DNA from: Deltaproteobacteria bacterium
GTDB lineage: Bacteria > Desulfobacterota > Syntrophobacteria > B119-G9
Length of the DNA stretch: 19,313 bases
Assembly (NCBI GenBank): GCA_003646715.1
Contig: QMLL01000006.1
Span: 1 to 19,313 of the forward strand
Direction of reading: 5' to 3'
The translations under genes and the position numbers were made by a program. The notes beneath the pieces were generated by a model. The model made no database searches. It saw nothing but the letters and a program-made list of their open reading frames with translations, and was not told the DNA's origin. Positions 8,084-16,262 of the stretch are shown in pieces (positions within the stretch are counted from its first letter, which is position 1; each line of letters opens with the position of its first letter).

Positions 8084-8872
8084 ATGTTAAATTACCCCAG
8101 GATCAATCCCAATATAATCGAAATAGGCCCCGTTCGTATTCGCTGGTACGGACTCATGTATGTCCTGGGTTTTCTGGCTTCCTACCTTTTAATTCCCCGC
8201 CAAAACCGTGCCAAAGAAATAGGATTGGAAGGAAAGACACTCCAAGATTTAATCTTCTACCTTGCACTGGGACTGGTGGTGGGCGCAAGACTTGGATATA
8301 TACTTTTTTACCAGTATGCGAATCTTGGCTACTATCTCAGGCAGCCCGTTGAAATTATTGCCACGTGGCACGGAGGAATGTCATTTCACGGAGGACTTAT
8401 TGGCTCTATAATAGCCGGTTATCTTTTTTCGAGAAGTCGAAAAATGCCATTCTGGGCTATGGCAGATAGCGTGGCAGTGACTGCCCCGATCGGGTTGGGG
8501 CTGGGACGCATAGGAAATTTTATTAATGGGGAACTTTATGGTAGAGTTACAAATGTTCCCTGGGCTATGGTTTTCCCGAACTCGGACGGATTGTCACGCC
8601 ACCCGTCGCAGCTATATGAAGCGTTTTTCGAAGGATTGGTTCTTTTTGTAATTTTGTGGAAGTTGCGAAAAAAAGATTATCCGGATGGCCATATGGTCCT
8701 ATACTTCATGTTGCTGTATGGCATTTTCCGGTTTTTCCTGGAATTTTTCAGGCAGCCAGATCCACAGATCGGACTGTTATTCGGAATATTTTCAATGGGA
8801 CAGATTCTTTGCATGGCCATGATCATATTTTCGGCAATGTTCCTTCTGTTAAAAAGGAGTGATCAGGGCTGA
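8084..8872 (+). CDS. lgt: Prolipoprotein diacylglyceryl transferase Lgt
   Basis: The protein has 262 residues, normal for Lgt. It moves diacylglycerol from phosphatidylglycerol to the lipobox Cys of prolipoproteins in the inner membrane. Visible marks are IRWYGLMYVLGF in the first membrane segment, HGGMSFHGGLIG at 96-107, GRIGNFINGELYGR at 141-154 with the family's essential Arg and Asn, and HPSQLYEA at 173-180. Several hydrophobic segments follow the known multi-pass layout, ending in a short basic tail. The ATG at 8084 is chosen because the protein begins there with the typical NPNIIEIGPVRIRWYG lead; the ribosome site is poor. It is the first gene of a plus-strand run, 34 bp before the CoA-transferase fusion. 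Confidence 0.95.
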   Translation: MLNYPRINPNIIEIGPVRIRWYGLMYVLGFLASYLLIPRQNRAKEIGLEGKTLQDLIFYLALGLVVGARLGYILFYQYANLGYYLRQPVEIIATWHGGMSFHGGLIGSIIAGYLFSRSRKMPFWAMADSVAVTAPIGLGLGRIGNFINGELYGRVTNVPWAMVFPNSDGLSRHPSQLYEAFFEGLVLFVILWKLRKKDYPDGHMVLYFMLLYGIFRFFLEFFRQPDPQIGLLFGIFSMGQILCMAMIIFSAMFLLLKRSDQG

Positions 8873-8906
8873 TAATCCTGTTTAAGTTACGTGAGAGAAA
8901 ACGAAA

Positions 8907-10817
8907 ATGAATGAACACGCAGAACACATGACTCATGAAATTGAAGAAATTTTGACCAAAAAACGAACTACGCCTGAGAAGGCTTTTAAAAAAATAAAAA
9001 GAGGGCAGAGGGTATTCGTGGGCTCAGGTTGCGGGGAACCTCAATATTTAACAAGAGAACTGGAAAAATTCCTCGTGCAACTTGCAGATATAGAGATTCT
9101 TCATTTACTGTCTCTTGGTCAGCCTCATTTTACCGATCCCAGCTTATCGGATTATTGCAGGCTAAAATCTTTTTTTATTGCCACTGCATCCAGGGAAGCT
9201 GTCACCGAAGGCCGAGCTGATTACACGCCCATTAACCTATACGACGTTCCAAAGCTATTTAAAAGCGAAGCCATACCAATCCACGTAGCATTGATCCAGG
9301 TTTCTCCACCGGATACTCACGGTTTTTGCAGCCTCGGGATAGCGGTAGATATAGTTAAATCAGCCGTGGAAAACGCGGAATATGTAATCGCGCAGATAAA
9401 CCCCAGGATGCCTTATACGCTGGGTGACAGTTTTATCCACCTGGATGAGATTGATGCCATAATCGAGCATGAAGAACCATTGCTCGAGATGGAACCGCCC
9501 CTGATTAACGATATCGCAAAGGCAATTGGCAATAACGTCGCCACTCTGGTTGAAGACGGCAGTACCATTAGAGTCGGTATTGGCAGTATACCCAATGCGA
9601 TCCTTTATTCTCTGGCGGACAAGAAAGACCTTGGAGTTCATTCCGACATCTTAACCGATGCCTATTTGTTTCTCGTCGAAAAGGGGGTCATAACCAACCG
9701 CCATAAAACTTTGCATCCCGGTAAGATAATCACCAGTTTTGCGCTCGGTTCGGAAAAGCTTTACAATTTTGTCCATAACAACCCGATGGTCGAATTTCAT
9801 CCCGTGGAATATACAAACGACTATCTGGTAATAGCCCAGAACGATAGGATGATAACCATCAGTTCTGCGCTGGAAGTTGACTTAAGCGGACAGATATGTG
9901 CTGATTCGGTCGGTTTCGACATATACAGCGGTGTAGGAGGATCCGTTGACTTCCTGAGGGGAGCCAGGTTTTCAAGGGGAGGAAAAGCCATCACGGTGCT
10001 TCCTTCCACCACGCTGGATGGGAGCAAATCCAGAATTGTTCCTTACCTCTCGGAAGGCGCGGGAGTAGTTACTACGAGAGGAGGGGCTGGTTTTATCGTT
10101 ACTGAATACGGGATTGTTGACCTGTTCGGTAAAACACTCCGGGAACGAGCCCTGGCCCTGGTTAGTATTGCTCATCCGGAATTCAGAGAATCCCTGCTGG
10201 AGGAAGTTGACAAACTTTACCCGGAAAAGAAGGTTAGAATTTCAAGGGAAGCACCGCCATTCCTTCCCAAAGAATGGGAAATCAGCCAGATTTTTCCGGG
10301 GGAACGAATCGTACACTTTCGCCCGGTGAGGCCCATAGACGAGGCCAGGCTCGAAGAGTTTTTTGATTCATTGCCCGGTGATGAAACCTACGTACGTTTC
10401 CTTTCCATCATGAAAGTTTTCCCAAGCCGGGACATCAAATCTCTCGTAAACATAGACTATGTCAAAAAAATGGCAGTCATCGGCTATGTTAAAGAGGGTG
10501 ATGAAGAAAAGGTTATTGCTCTTGGTTGCTATCTGTACGACGAAGATACCGAGCTTGCAGAAATTGACTTTGCGGTAAACCCCAGCTGGCAACGGCTTGG
10601 CATCGCTACATTTCTGGTACATTATCTCGTGGAGATAGCAAGAAGCCGGGGAATAAAGAAGGTTTTTGCCTATATAGCTCCGGAAAACCAGGGAATCCTG
10701 GGAGTATTCAACAGGACCGGATATGTGATGCACCGAATCTGGGAAAATGGAGTTTATAAGATATTACTCGATCTGACTCAGCCGGCCCAGCAGTGCCTGT
10801 TCGAACCTGAAAATTGA
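8907..10817 (+). CDS. Acetyl-CoA hydrolase/transferase family protein fused to a GNAT acetyltransferase domain
   Basis: The protein has 636 residues in two domains. Residues about 1-440 are a class I CoA-transferase of the 4-hydroxybutyrate/acetate type: GSGCGEPQYL at 39-48, INPRMPYTLGDS at 164-175, GIGSIPNAIL at 224-233, the EYTNDY segment near 301, and the glycine-rich GSVDFLRGARFSRGGKAI near 345. Residues about 467-636 are a GNAT fold with motif A (VNPSWQRLGIA, 557-567) and NQGILGVFNRTGY near 594. The fusion is known in Desulfobacterota and could link acyl-CoA turnover with protein lysine acetylation, but no function for this protein is shown. At the place where this family normally has its catalytic Glu (HSE/YTE), the sequence reads HSD (Asp247). 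It starts 34 bp after lgt and is followed after 21 bp by the nuclease-like gene. Confidence 0.9.
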   Translation: MNEHAEHMTHEIEEILTKKRTTPEKAFKKIKRGQRVFVGSGCGEPQYLTRELEKFLVQLADIEILHLLSLGQPHFTDPSLSDYCRLKSFFIATASREAVTEGRADYTPINLYDVPKLFKSEAIPIHVALIQVSPPDTHGFCSLGIAVDIVKSAVENAEYVIAQINPRMPYTLGDSFIHLDEIDAIIEHEEPLLEMEPPLINDIAKAIGNNVATLVEDGSTIRVGIGSIPNAILYSLADKKDLGVHSDILTDAYLFLVEKGVITNRHKTLHPGKIITSFALGSEKLYNFVHNNPMVEFHPVEYTNDYLVIAQNDRMITISSALEVDLSGQICADSVGFDIYSGVGGSVDFLRGARFSRGGKAITVLPSTTLDGSKSRIVPYLSEGAGVVTTRGGAGFIVTEYGIVDLFGKTLRERALALVSIAHPEFRESLLEEVDKLYPEKKVRISREAPPFLPKEWEISQIFPGERIVHFRPVRPIDEARLEEFFDSLPGDETYVRFLSIMKVFPSRDIKSLVNIDYVKKMAVIGYVKEGDEEKVIALGCYLYDEDTELAEIDFAVNPSWQRLGIATFLVHYLVEIARSRGIKKVFAYIAPENQGILGVFNRTGYVMHRIWENGVYKILLDLTQPAQQCLFEPEN

Positions 10818-10838
10818 CGCAAACGGTAATCCTGCTCC

Positions 10839-11762
10839 ATGGACGGAAAAACACGACTTGCTAAATTAGAAAAAGAAGTCGAACAATTAAGAAAAGAGCT
10901 ATCCTTACTCCGACGATATGTGGAAAAGCTCCACTCCGGCAAGCATCCATCCCCAATTCCATTGCTTCAATTGTTAGCTCAGAGAGGTTTATCCATACTT
11001 GAACATGATCATAATACCCAGGTTTTATTGCCACCGGAGGCTTCCGAAGAACAACAGGACATGTTCTTCAACCTGCTGAGAAGATACTCTTTCAGGCTTT
11101 TTATCAGAGACCTTATACAATACCCTGAAAGCAGGAACATAAAACAGCTTTGCCGATACTGTGCGCCACCTACCGCCAGATCATATTTGAAAAAGCTGCA
11201 AAGTCTTGGCATTGTCTCGTACAGCTCCAGAGAAGGTTATAAACTCCTGATCAAAGGTGTTGCCAGCTTTGGACCGACTCTCGAATGGTACGTGGGACAG
11301 CTCTTTGCAAGATACTTTTCCGCTCCGGTTATAACTTCGGTTAAGTTCAAAAACACTTCTACCGGAGGAGACTATGATGTCATCGCAATGCTTGAACAAA
11401 ATCTGGCATACGTGGAAGTAAAATCGTCACCGCCTAGAGGGGTAGAAAAGCCGGCAGTAAAGGCTTTTCTGGATAGGTTGTATGATCTGCAGCCTGATGT
11501 GGCACTGTTTTTTGTAGATACCGAATTAAGAATGAAAGATAAAATGGTGGTGCTCTTTACCGAAGAGATGGAAAGACGCTTTGGCTCAAGTGCTACTACG
11601 AAGTGGCGAGTAACCCGGCTGGTGAATGAACTTTTTCATATTAATCACGGGATTTATATAGTAAATAGCAAGAAAGGTGTTGCTGCAAACATTCAAAAAT
11701 GTCTCAGCGACTTCAGGCGACATTGGAAACTCAACAGGGTTATGGTTCCGTGGAGCTGTTAA
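10839..11762 (+). CDS. Coiled-coil protein with a PD-(D/E)XK nuclease-like core
   Basis: The protein has 307 residues. Residues 1-32 form a heptad-like coiled coil (LAKLEKEVEQLRKELSLL). A middle part (about 75-140) looks like a winged-helix unit (PPTARSYLKKLQSLGIVSY, then a strand pair). A restriction-endonuclease-like core follows: Glu149 in a helix (TLEWYVGQLFARYF), GGDYDV with Asp180, and YVEVKSS with Glu193 and Lys195, the spacing D-x12-E-x-K expected for the motif. A helix and strand after it (QPDVALFFVDTE) complete the fold. I do not know a named family. It may cut or bind DNA, or be an inactive relative. It sits 21 bp after the fusion gene and 27 bp before a metallo-hydrolase, apparently in one operon. 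The ribosome site is weak. Confidence 0.8.
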   Translation: MDGKTRLAKLEKEVEQLRKELSLLRRYVEKLHSGKHPSPIPLLQLLAQRGLSILEHDHNTQVLLPPEASEEQQDMFFNLLRRYSFRLFIRDLIQYPESRNIKQLCRYCAPPTARSYLKKLQSLGIVSYSSREGYKLLIKGVASFGPTLEWYVGQLFARYFSAPVITSVKFKNTSTGGDYDVIAMLEQNLAYVEVKSSPPRGVEKPAVKAFLDRLYDLQPDVALFFVDTELRMKDKMVVLFTEEMERRFGSSATTKWRVTRLVNELFHINHGIYIVNSKKGVAANIQKCLSDFRRHWKLNRVMVPWSC

Positions 11763-11789
11763 ACGCAGGAACGAGGAGGTAGAAGTATA

Positions 11790-12455
11790 ATGAAATACAG
11801 CGAAAACCTGTACGTGTACCCCTGGGAAAATCCCATGGAAAATAACTGCAATTCTTACCTGATAGACGGAGAAGTGGTCACATTAATAGATCCGGGACAT
11901 CATCACCTTTTCCCCCAGCTTGAAACTGAAATGAAAAAGGATGGTTTCAGTCCCCAGGATGTTGGCTTGGTCCTGATAACTCATCCTCATCCCGACCACT
12001 GTGAAGCGGTACAAGATTTTCTCGACTACGACACTAAAATAGCTGTGCACAAAGAAGCAGACGCCTTTCTTGACAGGTACGGAGAACAATTTTATCAGAT
12101 GATGGGATTAAGCATGCCCCCGTGGCGTGTGGACATACTGCTCGACGAAGGTGAACTACTAGTAGGCGAGCACTCCTTTGATATTATTTACACTCCCGGG
12201 CACGCACCCGGTTCAATTTGCATTTACTGGAGGGAACAAAAGGCGCTGTTCACGGGTGATGTGGTTTTTTACCAGAGTGTTGGGAGGGTGGATTTGCCGG
12301 GTGGCAACGGGCTTCAGCTGAAAGAAAGTATTGAAAAGATAGCCAGCCTGGACGTGGAGCTTCTTTTGCCCGGGCATGGTCCCTTGGTCAAGGGAAGAGG
12401 TTCAGTTAAAGAAAATTTCTATGTGATTATGAGCAATGTTTTCTCAATGATTTAA
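11790..12455 (+). CDS. Metallo-beta-lactamase-fold hydrolase
   Basis: The protein has 221 residues. The signature THPHPDH at 64-70 gives the His-x-His-x-Asp-His metal ligands. TPGHAPGSICIY supplies the third His, FTGDVVF the bridging Asp, and LLPGHGPLVKG the last His. It is of the glyoxalase II/YcbL-like size and type and may hydrolyse thioesters or phosphoesters. Being in the same run as a CoA-transferase makes a thioester possible, but this is inference. A strong GAGGAGGT site lies before the ATG at 11790. It is the last gene of the plus-strand operon, and the minus-strand dnaA-type gene ends 28 bp beyond it. Confidence 0.9.
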   Translation: MKYSENLYVYPWENPMENNCNSYLIDGEVVTLIDPGHHHLFPQLETEMKKDGFSPQDVGLVLITHPHPDHCEAVQDFLDYDTKIAVHKEADAFLDRYGEQFYQMMGLSMPPWRVDILLDEGELLVGEHSFDIIYTPGHAPGSICIYWREQKALFTGDVVFYQSVGRVDLPGGNGLQLKESIEKIASLDVELLLPGHGPLVKGRGSVKENFYVIMSNVFSMI

Positions 12456-12466
12456 CACCAACGCAG

Positions 12467-12493
12467 GGGAGGTAGTATTTTCCTATCTCTCCC
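12467..12493. terminator. Hairpin between convergent genes
   Basis: GGGAGGTAG at 12467-12475 pairs with CTATCTCTCCC at 12483-12493 with a two-base bulge and a TATTTTC loop. It lies between the convergent stops of the metallo-hydrolase and the dnaA-type gene. No long T-run follows on either strand, so it is a weak terminator candidate. Confidence 0.4.
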
Positions 12494-13892
12494 GCAAGCA
12501 ATACGTTTCCAGATGATCCCTCAAAAATTCGATTTCACGCTTAATTCTTGGGCTGTTCTTAATTTCCTGCCTCAAACGATTGGTAGCATAAATAACAGTA
12601 CTGTGAGTCCTGCCAAACGCCTTGCCTATATTTGATATGGATTCATTGGTGTATTCCTGGCAGAAATACATGCAAATATTCCTGGGATAAGCAATTGATC
12701 TTTTCCTGGACGGGGAGCTCAAATCTTCCACCTTGATTCTAAATGACCGGGCCACCACTTCCTTAATCCTTTCAATGTCGATACCGGGCCGGCTATCAAT
12801 CATCGTCTCCAATACTTCTCTGGCGAGAGCAAGATCAATTGGCCTCTTGGTAATATTAGACTTAAGTACAAGCCCCGCGATGCAACTTTCCAGTTGCCTG
12901 ATGTCCTTCGTTATTCTTTCTGCCAGGAAATCCACTACTTTTGCCGGGAGTTTCAGTGCCTGAGCTTCTGCTTTTTTTCTGACTATTTTGGTTCTAGTCT
13001 CAAAATCCGGTGGATCTATCGGAGTGATAAGGACACCACTTAGACGTGACCTGAGGTCTTTCCGAAGCTTCGGTATGTCCTGAGGGTAGTAATTGCTCGT
13101 ACATATGAATCGTTTACCGCTGTCCAGTAAAAAGTCAAGAGTATAAGCAAACTCAGACTGCATCTTCATCTTTCCGCTGAGAAACTCTATCTTTTCCAGA
13201 ATCAGCAGGTCGCAATTTTTCCTGTATTTCTCTTTAAACTTTTCAATTTTTTCTGACTTCAAAGCCGAGATCATCTCGTTTGCGAAGTCTTCGGCAGTAA
13301 GATAACAGAGCCTCACGTCTCGTTTCTTTTTAAGCAAATAGTTGCCAACCGCCTGTGACAGATGACTCTTCCCAAGCCCCGGATCTGCCAGTATATACAA
13401 CGCGTTGTTGTAAATATTCTGGCCATTTGCCATTACCCGGGATGCCGAATAGGCAAATCGATTACTGTCCCCAACAACAAACTGTTCAAAAGTGAATCGG
13501 CTGTTTAGGCGAGGCATTTGCCACTTAACGAATATTTCATTAAGCGGCACCTGCACAGCAGTACCTACCGAGGTGCCTCTGTCAGAAGAAATTCTTTCCA
13601 GCTCGCTGTCGCCATTCTCATTGCCGAATCCGTTTTCATTTTTCACCACATCCCATGTGATCACAGGAGCACTTAAACCCTTCGTCATCCACGCTTTTAA
13701 AATTTCTCCGCTAAGCTTCCCCCTAACCCATTGCCGATGAAACTCATTGGGACACAAAAGAACAACATGGTTCTCACTGCATTTGCCCAGCTTTATAGGA
13801 TTTACCCACATTTCAAACTGAGCCTGAGGAATAGTACATTTCAAGTATTCCTTAACACTTTCCCATACCCCATCCATCGGTAAACCACCCAT
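12483..13892 (-). CDS. dnaA: DnaA-type replication initiator with altered ATPase motifs
   Basis: The protein has 469 residues with all four DnaA domains: domain I (VWESVKEYLKCTIPQAQFEMWVNP), a linker, a AAA+ core from about 130 (LNSRFTFEQFVVGDSNRFAY), and a C-terminal DNA-binding domain with NESISNIGKAFGRTHSTVIYA. The Arg finger (LRSRL, 280-284) and the sensor-II region are kept. Odd points: Walker A reads ADPGLGKS (169-176), with Ala for the first Gly; Walker B reads LLILEKIEF, with Glu233-Lys234 for the usual acidic pair; the DNA-binding signature has GRTHST for the usual GGRDHTT. The start may instead be 15 nt further in (13877, MDGVW), where GGTGG is better spaced. It could be the cell's only DnaA or a second copy; dnaN is not beside it. 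Confidence 0.85.
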   Translation of the reverse strand: MGGLPMDGVWESVKEYLKCTIPQAQFEMWVNPIKLGKCSENHVVLLCPNEFHRQWVRGKLSGEILKAWMTKGLSAPVITWDVVKNENGFGNENGDSELERISSDRGTSVGTAVQVPLNEIFVKWQMPRLNSRFTFEQFVVGDSNRFAYSASRVMANGQNIYNNALYILADPGLGKSHLSQAVGNYLLKKKRDVRLCYLTAEDFANEMISALKSEKIEKFKEKYRKNCDLLILEKIEFLSGKMKMQSEFAYTLDFLLDSGKRFICTSNYYPQDIPKLRKDLRSRLSGVLITPIDPPDFETRTKIVRKKAEAQALKLPAKVVDFLAERITKDIRQLESCIAGLVLKSNITKRPIDLALAREVLETMIDSRPGIDIERIKEVVARSFRIKVEDLSSPSRKRSIAYPRNICMYFCQEYTNESISNIGKAFGRTHSTVIYATNRLRQEIKNSPRIKREIEFLRDHLETYCLRER

Positions 13893-14077
13893 CCCTTTAC
13901 TCTTGTTGTTAAAACTAAACCGTTTTTTGCACGTACAAGGATTTTTGAAACTAGTGACACCAGTAAAACTTGCCCAAATACGGGTTCACCCCAGTTGCCG
14001 ATAAAATCAAAATAAGCCCCCTTCTACCAAACTGTACTGTAAGGTTCTGCACCAGCTACCAATTCTGACTTGACTAA

Positions 14078-14108
14078 CCAGCATTGCTGGACTCTATGTA
14101 GCCAGCAA
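14078..14108. repeat. Alternating inverted repeats (CCAGCA / TGCTGG / CCAGCAA)
   Basis: CCAGCA-T-TGCTGG is a perfect dyad at 14078-14090. Its right arm, as TTGCTGG (14084-14090), also pairs with CCAGCAA at 14102-14108 across 11 nt. The middle arm can pair with either neighbour, an arrangement seen in switching leaders or protein-binding sites. Confidence 0.5.
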
Positions 14109-14117
14109 CAACGACCA

Positions 14118-14166
14118 ATGAAAGCTCCTGGCTCAAGATAGGCCTAGCAGAATAGGAGACTTTCAT
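14118..14166. repeat. Long imperfect inverted repeat
   Basis: ATGAAAGCTCCT at 14118-14129 pairs with AGGAGACTTTCAT at 14154-14166 with one bulged base, enclosing 24 nt. This gives a 12-bp stem, long for chance, with no T-run at its foot. It could be a small mobile-element remnant or an RNA structure in the leader of the dnaA-type gene. Confidence 0.5.
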
Positions 14167-14224
14167 ACAAAATCGTAATGTGGAGAACTATAAGGGAAAG
14201 ATTTTCAAACAAGTTGGCAATAAT

Positions 14225-14263
14225 AAATCTTAATTTTCGTCCTGTGTCAAATCCCAATTTTCG
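14225..14263. repeat. Two-copy direct repeat, 24-bp period
   Basis: AAATCTTAATTTTCG at 14225-14239 and AAATCCCAATTTTCG at 14249-14263 match at 13 of 15 positions. On the minus strand the second copy overlaps a perfect TTGACA (14245-14250) with a TATTAT 19 bp on, so the repeats may be regulator sites at a dnaA promoter, or remains of a multi-repeat insertion-sequence end. Confidence 0.45.
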
Positions 14264-14752
14264 GAATCGGATTATAAAAAAACCCAGTTAAAATCGAGTT
14301 CTTTCTGGACGTTGTCATGATAATTAAAAGGAAAAGGGCATGGGAAGTTGTTATTTTTGTTATATTTTACTGGGGATTGTTATTGAGACGTAATTCTGAA
14401 CTTTTATAACAAATTGTATGTTTCCCATCAAACTTTGTGCTACATTTTACAAGCAAAAAACTTTTTAAAACTCATTTTTTTACAAATTTTCTTTCATTTT
14501 TAGTATTTTTAAAATTCGTTTTTTCTCTTTATTGGCAAGATACAGGTAAAACCGAAATTTAGCAATTTCCACGAATACTTAGAAAGACAAATGTTTTGAA
14601 CATCTTTTGAATAATATAGTGTGGTTTGCTTTTCATTACTCACAATATTAAAAGATCTCTCAATATTTCTAAGCAAATTAATATAGGTAACGAGAAAAAA
14701 TTTTATGATCCCAGCTTCAGGCGTTAACCGATCGATATGTTAATATAGTGAC

Positions 14753-16168
14753 ATGACAACAATTATAAAAACAGATAAAGCAAAATCTTTTTTACTCATC
14801 AATCCGTGGATCACAGATTTTGCTGCATACGATTTGTGGTCACGACCACTGGGTCTGCTGTACTTAGCTTCATTGCTTCGGGCAGCAGGGCATGAGGTTT
14901 ATATAATCAATTGTCTCGACCACACACTGGACGCAAGCTCAGTACCTAAGTCCGCCAGACCTGTGAGAAGAAAATACGGAACAGGTAAATTTATCAGAAC
15001 GGAGATTAATAAACCGGAAGCGTTACGACACATTCCCAGAAAATTCTGCCGCTATGGTATGCTGGCCGAAACGTTCAGGAAAAAGCTGACTGAAATGCCC
15101 GCACCCGATGTGATCCTTATCACCTCCATCATGACTTATTGGTATCCCGGTATCGTTCAGACCATTGAGACAGTGCGAGAAATATTTCCTGATGCGGTAA
15201 TTGTTCTGGGAGGGACCTACGTTCGGTTGTGCTACGAGCACGCGCTTTCCATACCCGGCATTGATTACCTTTATCGCGGGAAACTAGACTCATTTCCTGC
15301 CTTTCTGGAAGGTAAACTCAATGTACCCATCAAAAATTGTTCTCAGTGGAAAGATTTTGCCCACTATCCATTCCCCGCTTTTGAGCTCTGGGAGCCAAAG
15401 CCCCTGAATGCCGTGGCCATAATGACATCTGAGGGATGCCCTTTCAGTTGTCCCTATTGTGCATCCAGCGTTTTGCACCCGCGTTTCATAAGGCGATCAC
15501 CGGAGAGCGTATTTGAAGAAATTCTCTACTGGCACAAAAACTATGGGGTGGAAGACTTCGCCTTCTACGATGATGCACTACTGGTTGACAGCGAAAACCA
15601 CATTGTACCCATCTTAAAAAAAGTTAAGGAAGCTGGTCTCAATGTAAGATTCCACACGCCGAATGCCGTTCATGTGAGGGAACTTCATGGCAAACTCTGC
15701 GAATTGCTTAAAATTTCAGGATTTACCACTTTAAGACTTGGACTCGAAACCGTGACCACTCAGAGAATTGTACAGAGGGATAACAAAATTGAAAAAGGCC
15801 AGTTTCCCTGGGCAATGGAAAACCTGAGGAAAGCTGGCTTTTTGCCTAGTCAAATAGGTGTCTATCTCCTGTGTGGCTTACCATTTCAGGATCCTTCCGA
15901 AGTTGAATATTCCATCGAAGTGGTAAAAGAACACGGTGGTTCACCCTACCTTGCCGAGTACTCGCCAATACCGCATACCAAAATGTGGGAAGAAGCAGTT
16001 AAGGCCTCGCCGTTTCCCATAGAGACTGAACCCCTTTTTCATAATAATACTCTTTTTCCATGCCAGTGCGAGCGGTTTCCTGTAAGTGAGCTGGAGCGCT
16101 TAAAAAGAAAAGCGCGCGATGCCAGGCTTGCTGTGAGTAACACTCAATTACTTCGCCACCCTGCGTGA
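14753..16168 (+). CDS. Radical SAM protein with B12-binding-like N-terminal domain
   Basis: The protein has 471 residues. An N-terminal Rossmann-like domain (SFLLINPWI to about residue 190, with RPLGLLYLASLLRAAGHEVYIINC and a GGTYVR loop) resembles the cobalamin-binding domain of the B12-radical SAM group, but I see no DxHxxG cobalamin-His motif. The radical SAM core carries the cluster motif C229-x3-C233-x2-C236 in SEGCPFSCPYCASS. RLGLET (near 330) and YLLCGLPFQDPSEVEYSI follow, as in B12-type and MiaB-like relatives. The substrate is unknown. The ATG at 14753 is chosen because LLINPW normally stands near the N-terminus; there is no ribosome site, and a TAATAT lies only 7-12 bases before it, so the message may be leaderless. 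Confidence 0.88.
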   Translation: MTTIIKTDKAKSFLLINPWITDFAAYDLWSRPLGLLYLASLLRAAGHEVYIINCLDHTLDASSVPKSARPVRRKYGTGKFIRTEINKPEALRHIPRKFCRYGMLAETFRKKLTEMPAPDVILITSIMTYWYPGIVQTIETVREIFPDAVIVLGGTYVRLCYEHALSIPGIDYLYRGKLDSFPAFLEGKLNVPIKNCSQWKDFAHYPFPAFELWEPKPLNAVAIMTSEGCPFSCPYCASSVLHPRFIRRSPESVFEEILYWHKNYGVEDFAFYDDALLVDSENHIVPILKKVKEAGLNVRFHTPNAVHVRELHGKLCELLKISGFTTLRLGLETVTTQRIVQRDNKIEKGQFPWAMENLRKAGFLPSQIGVYLLCGLPFQDPSEVEYSIEVVKEHGGSPYLAEYSPIPHTKMWEEAVKASPFPIETEPLFHNNTLFPCQCERFPVSELERLKRKARDARLAVSNTQLLRHPA

Positions 16169-16262
16169 ACTACTTCTTAAGGAAAGAACGATGTACTTTA
16201 ATATTTACAAACTCATACTTCTCTGACAGACTTAATCAGCATTCAGAAGAGGCAATAATCAG

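Larger units (their letters stand above)
13893..14752. other. 860-bp gene-free region upstream of the dnaA-type gene
   Basis: No open frame looks coding on either strand. From 13893 to about 14270 the region is mixed in composition and holds inverted repeats (14078-14108, 14118-14166) and a 24-bp-period direct repeat (14225-14263). From about 14390 to 14560 it is extremely AT-rich with spaced T-runs. It separates the divergent dnaA-type and radical SAM genes, so both promoters should lie here. It could be a replication origin, an old insertion remnant or simply a long control region. Confidence 0.6.

Noticed and set aside
13893..14752. Standard oriC with TTATCCACA boxes
   Set aside because: No exact box found and only two near-matches, too few to annotate an origin; kept as a hypothesis only.
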